DNA of 64,000 bases, from contig CM068385.1 of the NCBI GenBank assembly GCA_034770075.1, positions 44,910,721-44,974,720 on the forward strand, given 5' to 3'. The first letter of the stretch is position 1; each line of letters opens with the position of its first letter. Position numbers and translations under genes: made by a program. Positions 24,006-33,896 of the stretch are shown here, piece after piece. The notes beneath the pieces were generated by a model. That model was not told where the DNA came from and did not search any database. It saw only the letters and a program-made list of their open reading frames with translations. The DNA is from Aralia elata. Lineage: Eukaryota; Streptophyta; Magnoliopsida; Apiales; Araliaceae.

Positions 24006-25330
24006 TGATAAGTGCATATTATTCATTTATTTTTATTCCTTTATATCTAGTTTATTGCATGTTTTATTGTGTATATGCACTTATTAGGTTGTTTATTGAT
24101 TTCAGGAGGATTCAGAGTCAAAAGTGGAAAAAGATGGAAAATCGGAGCTAAAACGAGAACAAGTTGAAAAGTTGGAAATTTTGAGGTTCTCACCCCGGCG
24201 AGAACTTTGTACTAAGATTTCTTGCCCTGGCGAGAAATGCTCTGTCCGTTTTCGCCCCAGCCGATCCAGATCTCGCCCCGGCCCATACCTCTCTGGAGTT
24301 TTTCGCCCCGGCGAGAAACCCAGTACAAAAATTCTCGCCCCGGCGAGAAAGGCGGCGTTGACCAAGTTTGACCAGCTTTGACTTTTTGTAATTTTTGAAG
24401 ATTTCTATTTCAAATTAGATTCTTAATTCTTAGAGACTTAGGATATTATCTTAGGACTATAAATAGATGTTTTTAATTTATTATTTGAGAGATCTTGACA
24501 ACTATAATTATAACCCTAATTGGAGGAGATTGAAGGCATGTCAGGCTAAACTTTTACTTTCAGTTCTAAGGGATGTTGAACCTTTTTCATAATTAATGGT
24601 TTAATCAGGTTTCATTTATTTATTCCTTCTTGCATGAGGTTTATCCTAATAATCTGTTTTAAGTGATTATATGTTATTTAATCTTTTGATTTGATTTGGC
24701 CAATTGAATTGATTTGATTAATATCATCTGCTAGATTAAGATATAGTATTAAGTAAACGATATTATATCTGATCATAGGTAGCAATTGATAGTATTTGAT
24801 TGTGGACAAGCTTTTGGATATTATTAAGGTTATTAGAAGGCAAGTTAAATAATTCCTGATTGTGTAATTGTTGCTTGGAATAACCTAATTCTCTAATTCT
24901 TCATGCTGCTGTTATATTAAATCTAGACTGATAGGTCTAGGTTGTATGATAGTTAGAGTCTCTTGAGGCGATTGTCACATTTGATTTACACATAAGGAGA
25001 ATTTCAGATAATTAGCGATTGCAGTTATCTAGGGTTATTAATCTCATTGAAGGATAAATATTGTTAAACTTGACTTTTCCATAATTATGATAAGATGATA
25101 CTGAACTGAAGAACTGATGCTTTTTATTCATTGATTATTCTCAATTACTTTTGTTAGTTTAGTGAATCAAACTTAAATCCCCCATTCATATGAATAATAG
25201 GAATACTAGAATAAGTAAAAGATTAATTTACTTCTCTGTGGGATCGATCCTTGCTTGTCATTATACTAAGTTTTGTGCTAGTAGAGTGTTAGTAAGGTAT
25301 TAATTTTGGAGTGTAAAACGACAACTCCCA
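24006..25330 (+). repeat. 3' LTR of the Athila-type element
   Basis: Same length as the 5' LTR. The palindrome cluster (24187-24350) has lost one CpG arm in each of its first two copies (TTCTCACC, TTCTTGCC), both C-to-T or G-to-A changes. TATA box at 24458-24466. Followed by the CTTTA duplication. Confidence 0.95.
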
Positions 25331-25335
25331 CTTTA

Positions 25336-25834
25336 GATCTAAATAGAACCTAGGTCTGCAATTGGTAAGAAAGCTAGGTCCAGGAAAAGTTGTTTATTGC
25401 ACTATTTTATGTTCAACCAAAAGAGATTTTATGCTCCACTTTAAACATGTTTCAAATAGAGTTCAGTTGTCTGCACCACATTGCATTCGAGAACATTATG
25501 CACTCCAGTTGTCTCGTAAAGAGCATCATCCCAAACCATCTTACTTATCCTAATTAGCCATCGCAAGATTTTTTATTTTTTGCCAGAATATAGATATTAG
25601 CCAACTAAATTTGAATTCTACTTTGGTGTTTCTTTCATTGAACTGCATCAAAGATGCTTTTTACTAAAAGGAGGGAAAAGCCTCCTTTTTGAATATTCAC
25701 CGTTACTGATGTGGAATATTGCACTCAAGTAATTTAGCATTATTTTTATGATTTTGTTTTTTAAACCCCTCTAGTTATTAATTCATCTCATGCCTGCTTC
25801 CATTATTTAACTTTGTTTTGGCCCAACCATACAG
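25336..25834 (+). other. PPCS intron, right part
   Basis: Non-coding sequence between the Athila duplication and the splice acceptor at 25831-25834. I see no gene or repeat in it. Confidence 0.7.
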
Positions 25835-25954
25835 GCGGTACATAAAATTCAGTCTGCATCTGGTCCTTTGGATATGCGACTTATTCAAATACCCAAGATG
25901 CTTTTGGTGCTGAGGACAGATTAGGCTCCCATGGCCTTCTGCGTATCGTTTAAG
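25835..25954 (+). pseudogene. COAB: PPCS exon (40 codons) with premature TAG
   Basis: Acceptor ACCATACAG before 25835, donor AAG|GTTCGC at 25955. Reads AVHKIQSASGPLDMRL ... APMAFCVSFK, interrupted by TAG at 25922-25924 where a Trp codon is expected (TGG to TAG is one G-to-A change). Confidence 0.85.
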
Positions 25955-26382
25955 GTTCGCTTATTTTCACCATTAATCAGTTTTTCATGTTGTATTTGAA
26001 TTTACCTACTCCATTCCGAAATTATTGCAACACTTTCCTTATTTGGATCTACCAAATTTTTTACAACATTTCTAAATTTGGCAACTTTTAACAATTCGAT
26101 GCTTTACCTTTAATGGTCTGATAACAATGATACCTTTAAAGCTACTGGTCCCCCCCATCATTATTACAATGTTTCCTACTTAACTTTACACAATCAATAA
26201 TTAAACTTTTGGCTGTAATTTTTTTTTTCAATATTATAGCATATTATTACAAGGGCGTCTTAGACAAATTGTATAAAGTCAACAAAATCCTTAAAATGGT
26301 TACAATAAATATGGGATGGAAGGAGTATATCTTTTTAATGTTTCTTCTTTCGTGGTTTCTTTTACCTTACTTGATTTTACAG
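25955..26382 (+). other. PPCS last intron
   Basis: Donor GTTCGC, acceptor TTGATTTTACAG; AT-rich, 428 bp. The upstream part of the open frame seen before 26383 is intron read-through, not exon. Confidence 0.78.
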
Positions 26383-26628
26383 CTAGAGACAGACATAGAT
26401 ATTCTCTTAAAGAAGGCTGACGTGGCCCTTAAAAAGTATAAGATGCACACAGTTGTAGCAAATGAGCTTTTGACACGTAAAGAGGTGGTTACTGTTGTTA
26501 CAAGTAGTGGAAATATCAGAGTTTACCGTGACAAGAGTAAGTCCGAAGCTGAGGTTGAGAGTCCGTTGATTAAACTTCTTGTAGAGAGGCATTCATCTCA
26601 TATTGAGGATTCAAGCATACTTTCTTGA
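26383..26628 (+). pseudogene. COAB: PPCS last exon
   Basis: Acceptor TTGATTTTACAG before 26383. An open frame of 81 codons starting LETDIDILLKK ends at TGA 26626-26628. The sequence VVANELLTRKE and the terminal LLVERHS are typical of the PPCS C-terminus. Confidence 0.87.
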
Positions 26629-26851
26629 TCAAGCAACATCCCTGGATTGGTGGTATATAGCAGAAATTTGCAAAAGGACCCCATTTGGTACTTGTACTCA
26701 TTGTTTGGTTTCAGTTTTGTTCCTAAAAATATTTATTTTCATGAATCTCCTTATACTCTCACCCAAATTTCATAATTCTACCTATACTTTTGGACGACAT
26801 GCTTCTGTGGTGATGATGATGTTAAGAATGCATTAATTAAAAGACTAAAAT
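26629..26851 (+). other. 3' flank of PPCS, probable 3' UTR
   Basis: Non-coding, T-rich; ends at the AAAAT duplication of the solo LTR. No clear polyadenylation signal can be fixed. Confidence 0.45.
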
Positions 26852-28679
26852 TGTTAGGTTTGTATATAGCGCGAACATGCAATCAAATTACACAAATAGT
26901 GCGGAAGCGCAATAAAACGGATTTTAAAATTTTTCATACAAACCATCACCATGATCATCCATGTGCTCAATTATCAATTAAACGAAAGAGATAAAGTATG
27001 AGAATCATACCATTGTAGAACCATGCTTCCACAGGTATGAGTTCACCTCCAAATCCTTCGCGTTCTCCTTGAATTTCACCAATTAAATTCCTTCATTTGA
27101 TCAACGTTAGCCACCCAAGTGTTTGGCCTCTAGAGGTGATCCACCAAGGAATAATAGTTGTTCAAGAATATGGGTGTTGGCAAAACCCTAATTTCTATCT
27201 CTATAGAAATTGCAAGTACTCTTTCTCTCTCCAATTCTTATGAAAGAGTGTGTAACTGTCTAACCCTAAATCATGATAAGACTCCTCTTATTTATAAATA
27301 TAGGGAACCCTCCTAAACTATTTAGGATTAGGTTTTTATTTTAATTAAACTCTTTTAATTAATCAAACTCCTAATCAAATTAGGAATTTATGAGAGTACT
27401 TCTATTAATTAATTCTCAATCCCTATTAGGAATTAAATAATAGTAGTTGTAATAATAATAATAAGACTCTTCTTATTAATTTATATTTAATATTTCCAAA
27501 ATATTAAATAATAAATATTAAGATATTTAATTTATTCTATCTCCATAGATTAAATTAAATACACTTAACTTATTATTACAATTATGCCATTTACTTCTTA
27601 AACAAATATTTTCCTTTTGCGGTATGACCCTTTAGGTTCTCCATATTAAACCGGTTGTGAATAAATCAATTAGAACAATTCTAGTCTTATTTAAATAAAT
27701 AAATTAAAGTATCTAATTTATTTAAATAAATAATTTTTATTCTACAATAAGGGTAAGCCCCCTTAGCGATCAACGACTTTCCAAATAATATAGATTTTAA
27801 CATTAATCACAAAAGAACCTTTCAGTGCATAGTTACCGTAAAATTCAATCCTTCTACCATACAATGTCCCAATTAAATATAAGACATGTAATTACTGTCA
27901 AGTCTTATTTTATTTAATTATATGTATTTCGATTCTCAAATGCACAACTCTGATTAATGCAAATTAGAAACTCCTTTCTAATTTCATTCTGCTTTGGCCA
28001 AAAACTTCTGAGTCGTCATTTATCAAATCACATAGGACATTCTCTCCTTTTACTAGAAGTGGTAGATTCTTTGTTGATCATTCACCTATCTCCATGTATA
28101 ACTTATTATACCCAATCATACCCTTTGATATACCCTAAAGGTCTTAAGGGACATGTCAAAGTATAACTCATCATACACAAGATACTATGATGATCTCAAG
28201 TCCAAGAATCACTTGTACTACTATCTCTAGAGGAATTCCTATTGACAGACGAGTAAAACTCCATTACGTATTCCTTAGCGAGCCACGTTCAGTGAACTTA
28301 TTCTCCAATAAGCACTTACATACTTGTTTTAGTGTCTCCACACAAATGATTATGAGATCAATCATCCTCTTCTTAAGAGCAAGCAACGTATGTATTAATC
28401 TATCTGGATTCACTAATCCCCTTTTTAGTAATCCAACAATTAAGAACGATTTTAGTTTGTGAGCTATCTTGAATTTAGATCTCATTAGCATGATCACCAT
28501 CATGATTCTAAAAGCATTGCTCAAAACTATGGGTTTATCACATTTAATATAACAACACTATGTAGATAATGTAAAATGCCTTTTAAGAAAATCAATTCTT
28601 TTATTAATAAATGAATATGATTACAAACTATATGCTACATCATATCAAATATGATTGGCTTGTGTGCATACTACTTTCA
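26852..28679 (-). repeat. solo LTR of the copia family (1828 bp)
   Basis: Reverse complement of the LTR at 9812-11618, TG/CA termini (TGTTAGGTTTG ... ACTACTTTCA on the + strand), flanked by AAAAT at 26847-26851 and 28680-28684. No internal region, so it formed by LTR-LTR recombination. Confidence 0.95.
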
Positions 28680-28972
28680 AAAATACCCCTTATTTTGTAC
28701 AATGGGACACAAAAAATTGGCATGTCAACATTTTCTTTACGATTTTAATGTCATGTCAACTGTTTAAATGAGCTGGCAATGTCTGAGGATGATATTGATA
28801 ATTTCAAAAAAGTATAGGGATATTTAAGATAAAATAAAAAATTGTTTGGGGACGAAATTGAAAATGCAGAAGGAATTAACCCAAATTATGTACTCTCTGT
28901 GTAACTTTTGCTGCTTTCCAATGTCGTCGTTGAAAAGTTGATGAAAGTTTTTATGCAAATGCTACATGTTAA
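28680..28972. other. intergenic sequence
   Basis: Between the solo-LTR duplication and the Tat LTR. No ORF or repeat that I can support. Confidence 0.5.
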
Positions 28973-29455
28973 TGTCGAGTTTCGTCCACTCGCCCAATCA
29001 CCAAACAGCGAGTCAAATCCTGCACAGAAAACAGGAAAACACACTAAGGAGTCTGACGGTCGGGGCCGTCGGGGATAGCTCCGGTGTGAGAATAAGTACA
29101 GGCTGGAGAATAAGTTAACAATGGAGGCACGTTAATGCTTTAGTGCACAAAAACAGACAGTGTCGTTACCTATAACTTAGGGTATAGCCATGTATTTATA
29201 GTTCACCACACCGCCTCAAAACGCCCGTCCCCGAATGAAAATAGAAGTCTTTTATGTAAAGTTTTCTTATAACCGTAATCCTCGTGATTGGATTAGATTT
29301 GGCCTCCTTAAAAGTAACAAATTAAACAAAATAGGGGAATTAAAAGTCAACTAGGATTATATATTCCTTAAAAGCCAAGTCTCCTGACTGAAATATACCG
29401 CCACGTGGGATAGGTCCCATCGAATCAATCGAGCCCACAAAATCATACCCCAACT
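28973..29455 (-). repeat. 3' LTR of the Tat element
   Basis: Homologous to 45365-45746. On the minus strand it starts after a G-rich tract (AGAGTAGGGGGCAAAG) near 29455 and ends ...GAAACTCGACA at 28973. TATA box TATAAATA on the minus strand at 29193-29200. Hairpin GACGG-TCGGGG-CCGTC near 29052. The 29455 edge is approximate because the other LTR is cut short. Confidence 0.8.
29193..29200 (-). promoter_or_regulatory. TATA box of the Tat LTR
   Basis: TATAAATA on the minus strand, conserved at 45588-45595 in the other LTR. Confidence 0.65.
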
Positions 29456-29777
29456 TTGCCCCCTACTCTCTTGTTATAATAGACAAATAATAAGAGAGTA
29501 CAAAAATTAATAATCACCAAACTACTATTACTGAAGCCAAACAGTCCCTTTTATACATCATGTGCCAGTTTGGGACCCATCACACCATTATTGTGTCATA
29601 CTTAGAGAAACGTGCGAAGATATTAAAAAACCCCCTTTCCCCAAAAAGAAACACCATTTTTCATCCTCAGATCTAAAATTTTCTACAGATCTTAAGCATC
29701 CTCTGCCACTCTTCTTTACTACAAGAATCCTTTTCTCCGGTTAAATTTCACAAAATCACTATACCCAACAATCAATC
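29456..29777 (+). other. region between Tat 3' LTR and antisense gene
   Basis: No gene. Minus-strand polypurine tract next to the LTR. On the + strand it should hold the promoter and 5' UTR of the antisense gene; I see TTTATACA near 29550 but no convincing TATA. Confidence 0.45.
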
Positions 29778-32700
29778 ATGTCCGGCAATAACAGTGCGCA
29801 AGCCATCCCCACCACCAATCCTATCATCACCGCTCCTATTCCCAACACCCAACCTCCCACTGCGCCTCCACCATCACAACCCTCCACCATCACCGTTATT
29901 TCAGCTCCCTCCCCTGTAGTCGATAACATCCCATCACCAATCAAAAACATCCGAAAGGAATATTCGTCAGCAAAGGCATTTTCTCATATCAATACCCGAT
30001 CCTCCATCCACAACCAATCACTATCAGACATATGCCAACAATACCTAATCGCAAACCAATATGAGCTTCGCGCACCAAACCTTGGTGAGAAAATGTATTG
30101 GCATCCCGAAGGTTGGGTTGTCGTCCCTCTCTATGCTTTTACGGAGTTCGGTTCTCCCTCCATGAATTCATTTCCACCTTCCTAAGCTTCGTTGGAATCG
30201 GGTTTGCACAACTGGTGTCAAAATCCTACATTCATCTGTTAGGTTTGTATATAGCGCGAACATGAAATCAAATTACATAAATAGTGCGGAAGTGCAATAA
30301 AACAGATTTTAAAATTTTTCATACAAACCATCACCATGATTATCTTTGAGATCAATTATCAATTAAACGAAAGAGATAGAGATATAAAATTATACCCTCG
30401 TGAATCAAAGCTTCCTCAGGTACAAGTTCACCTCCAATTCCTTCGCGATCTCCTTGAATTCCACTGATTAAATTCCTTCCTTTGATCAACGTTAGCCACC
30501 CAAGTGTTTGGCCTCTAGAGGTGATCCACCAAGGAATAATAGTTGTTCAAGAAGATGGGTGTTGGCAAAACCCTAGTTTCTATCTCTATAGAAATTGTAA
30601 GTACTCTCCACAATCTAATGCAAGAGTGTGTAACCGTCTAACCCTAAATCATGATAAGACTCCTCTTATTTATAGATATAGGGAACCCTTCTAAACTATT
30701 TAGGATTAGGGTTTTTTATTTTAATTAAACTCCTTTAATTAATTAAACTCCTAATCCAATTAGGAATTTATGAGAGTACTTTTATTAATTAATTCCAAAA
30801 CCATTTTAGGAACTAAATAATAATAATAGTAATAATAATAATAAGACTCCTCTTATTAATTTATATTTAATATTTCCAAAATATTAAATAATAAATATTA
30901 AGCTATTTAATTTATTCTATCTCCATAGATTAAATTAAATACACTTAACTTATTATTACAATTATGCCATTTACTTCTTAAACAAATATTTTTCCTTTTG
31001 CGGTGTGACCCTTTAGGTTCTCCATATTAAACCGGTTGTGAATAAATCAATTAGAACAATTCTAATCTTATTTAAATAAATAAATTAAAGTATTTAATTT
31101 ATTTAAATAAATAATTTTTATTCTACAATAAGGGTAAGCCCCCTTAGCGATCAACAACTTTCCAGATAATATAGATTTCAACATTAATCACAAAAGAACC
31201 TTTCAGTGCATAGTTACCGTAAAATTCAATCCTTCTACCATACAATGTCCCAATTAAATATAAGACATGGAATTACTGTTAAGTCTTATTTTATTTAATT
31301 ATATGTATTTCGATTCTCAAATGCACAACTCTGATTAATGTAAATTAGAAACTCCTTTCTAATTTCATTCTACTTTGGCCAAAGACTTCTGAGTCGTCAT
31401 TTATCAAATCACATAGGACATTCTCTCCTTTTACTAGAAGTGGTAGATTCTTTGTTGATCATTTACCTATCTCCATGTATAACTTATTATACCCAATCAT
31501 ACCCTTTGATATACCCTAAAGGTCTTAAGGGACATGTCAAAGTATAGCTCATTATACACAAGATACTATGATGATCTCAAGTCCAAGGATCACTTGTACT
31601 ACTATCACTAGAGGAATTCCTATTGACAGGCGAGTAAAATTCCATTAGGTATTCCTTAGCGAGCCACGTTCAGTGAACTTATTCTCTAATAAGCACCACA
31701 TACTTGCTTTAGTGTCTTCACACAAATGATTATGAGATCAATCATTCTCTTCATAAGAGCAAGCAACGTATATACTAATCTATCCGGATTCACTAATCAC
31801 TTTTTTAGTAATCCATCGATTAGGAACGATTTTAATTTGTGAGCTATCTAGAATTTAGATCTCATTAGCATGATCACCATCATGATTCTAAAAGCATTGC
31901 TCAAAACTATGGGTTTATCACATTTAATATAACAGCACGATGTAGATACAGTAAAATGCCTTTAACAAACGAATAAGATTATAAAGTATATGCTACATCA
32001 TATCAAATATGATTAGCTTGTGTGCATACTACTTTCATCATCTCATTTGCTTCATCACTTTTTGCCACGAATGTGGTGTCCAACCCTTCATTGATTTCTT
32101 TTTCGCCCTATTTACCCTAGGTCGATCAAAGAACCAGTATTCCGTCAATTGAATAAACAACCAAACAAGTGAATTTAGATGAAGACCCCCTCCAACAACA
32201 AGGGGTGGCACTCACATTAGTTCTACATCAGAGGCCCTGACACTCACCTTCTTCCGAACTGGGCCGAACCTTCAAGGGCCAACTTTGTGTTCGACAAATT
32301 CCCCAAAGATCGAGTCAATGAATTCAAATCCTTCTACTCAAAGATGCCAGTAGAGGACTGGTCAATGGATCTGCTAACCGATCAGTCCTGACTATACAAC
32401 CATAAACGTAAGTCGAACCCATTACCTTCATATAAAATATATAAATTATTATTTTTTTTACTAAGTTCCCCCTATCTAGTATCCCATCTCAAACCGACAT
32501 CAACCGCTGAGGTCGGCCAATCATCCATTGCCGCAGCACTTCCCGAAACAACATCCGACTCCACCCTCCTAGTAAAACCAGTATCTTCCATCCCAATGAT
32601 GACGTCAACCCTCATCATAACAAAACCAACCTCCATCATCCCAACATCATCCTTTACTGAAAAAGCCCATTAAACATGACAATTGAAGAAAGGAATACCT

Positions 32701-33686
32701 TACTTAAAAAGAAATGAAGGTTAGTAAAGGCATCCTCCAAAGCACCTCCTGCCGAACCGCCTCAAACCATCTCTTTCGAACCCCCTCAACCCATTGAACT
32801 CGAACCCACTCAAAAGAAAAGAAAAAAGAACGTGAAGAGCCATCCACCGAACCACCCGCCAAAAGACCCCATAATGAAGTGTCCCTCGATCCCCAAATAC
32901 AACAAACAACCCCTCCCTAGTTAACTGGATCTTCTTCTATCTCCGTCCAAGCACGAGAGGTCCTCACCTCAATGACGTTATGGCTGGAGGATCCAGAAGA
33001 TTATCTGTTCAAGCTCTTTGAGAACTTCCTCCTTCCAAAAGACGGCGACAGATTCGAAGACCTCACCCCCCAACAACTCATCACCGCCAGCGTTATGCAC
33101 CAGGGTCGGGTAAGTATTCCCTCATGTACTATATTTGGATTCTTACTACTTCATTTAATTATGAATAATATACCTTATATCCCAGTCCAATGCTACTCTT
33201 ACCCAAACTCTGTGCTGATTGTCCAAAATAACTGTTAAAGAGAAAGAACTAGAGGCCAAAATTGCCCGCCTTCAGCTCAGAGTTCAAGCCTTGACATCCG
33301 GCCTCGAAAAAGAACAGAGTCTACACGTGAACACCACCTTCCACTGTCAGGAGCTGACACGCGAATTGAAAACAGTAAAATGGCAATCCTCTGAGATAGT
33401 CGAACAAAGGAAACAACTCTTGGTAAATCGAGAACTGAAGGGAAAGAACGAACAACTAAAGAAGGTCGTGACAACCTTTCAGAGTCAGGTTAAGGACATG
33501 CACAAAAAGATGATGGATTTGATCAAGGCTGACGATGCATTGGAGAAGGAATACGCTGAACTTAAAAGCCAAGGCCCTCAAATGACTGAAGCCACCAAAC
33601 AACAAATCATCGATGAATATAAAAAATCCTCCGAACTGACCAAGGCTGTCATGAGCCAGTTTGGCGACGACTACTATAGTACATGA
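29778..33686 (+). pseudogene. antisense gene of the Tat element (putative gypsy-type transposon family), with two introns
   Basis: ATG 29778 starts a Thr/Pro/Ser-rich leader, then YLIANQYELRAPNLGEKMYW and WVVVPLYAFTEFG. This resembles the plant family named putative gypsy-type transposon (PF04195 style; from memory). A frameshift near 30155 precedes FISTFLSFVGIGFAQLVSKS. The copia solo LTR splits the gene at 30236, and ITFCHECGVQPFIDFFFALF follows at about 32045. Introns 32408-32479 (GTAAGT...TCTAG) and 33110-33185 (GTAAGT...CCCAG) keep frame when removed. The third exon is a long coiled coil (KEKELEAKIARLQLRVQAL to QFGDDYYST, TGA 33684-33686), with a premature TGA near 33222. A basic QKKRKK patch precedes it. 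Other stops and shifts exist. Function unknown; antisense extra ORFs are known in Tat elements. Confidence 0.78.
30237..32037 (-). repeat. second solo LTR of the copia family (1801 bp), inside the Tat antisense gene
   Basis: Same family and orientation as 26852-28679. Flanked by TCATC at 30232-30236 and 32038-32042. Removing it with one duplication copy rejoins the antisense-gene reading frame (SYIHLICFITF). Confidence 0.95.
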
Positions 33687-33896
33687 ATGAGGGACAAGGA
33701 GAATATGCTAGTAGAGGATGATGTCGAAGAATAATTATTGTTTTTATTTTACTTTCCCTTTATCGAACTTGTAAAGAACCCATATGTACAAGCTTTTGAA
33801 TGCAATGAAAATTATTTTCGCAAACATGAATCGAATGATTATCTTCATTGATAAACTAAAAAGATTATATAACTTGTAAAAATAAAATTACATATC

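Larger units (their letters stand above)
7844..25330 (+). mobile_element. Athila-type Ty3/gypsy element with a nested copia element
   Basis: LTRs 7844-9168 and 24006-25330 are both exactly 1325 bp, flanked by the duplication CTTTA (7839-7843 and 25331-25335). There is an Asp-tRNA primer site, then gag, PR, RT, RNase H and integrase in one direction. The LTRs differ at about 18 positions by eye (about 1.4%). The Athila assignment rests on gag and integrase sequence style and is inferred. No env-like ORF is present between integrase and the 3' LTR. Inserted in a PPCS intron, same strand as the gene. Confidence 0.95.
7514..26628 (+). pseudogene. COAB: phosphopantothenate-cysteine ligase (PPCS/COAB), 3' exons, stop codon present
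   Basis: Three exons join in phase 0: 7514-7606 (LGPSTMFYLAAVVSDFYV), 25835-25954 (AVHKIQSASGPLDMRLIQ) and 26383-26628 (LETDIDILLKKADVALKKY, KMHTVVANELLTRKE, ending IEDSSILS). These match the C-terminal half of eukaryotic PPCS, which ligates 4'-phosphopantothenate to cysteine in coenzyme A synthesis. The gene is recognised from family memory, not a search. The usual AAAVSDFYVP motif reads AAVVSDFYVS. Codon 25922-25924 is TAG where the family has Trp before Ala-Pro, removing about the last 90 residues. The intron 7607-25834 is swollen from about 0.74 kb to 18.2 kb by the Athila insertion. The 5' exons are outside the window. Pseudogene is the likelier reading; a functional paralogue elsewhere is expected. 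Confidence 0.85.

Noticed and set aside
25362..25553. 63-codon ORF in the PPCS intron
   Set aside because: Chance frame; no acceptor or donor in phase and no resemblance to PPCS.
26209..26382. Extended N-terminus of the last PPCS exon
   Set aside because: Hydrophobic T-rich read-through of intron ending in a clear splice acceptor at 26381-26382; homology starts at LETD.
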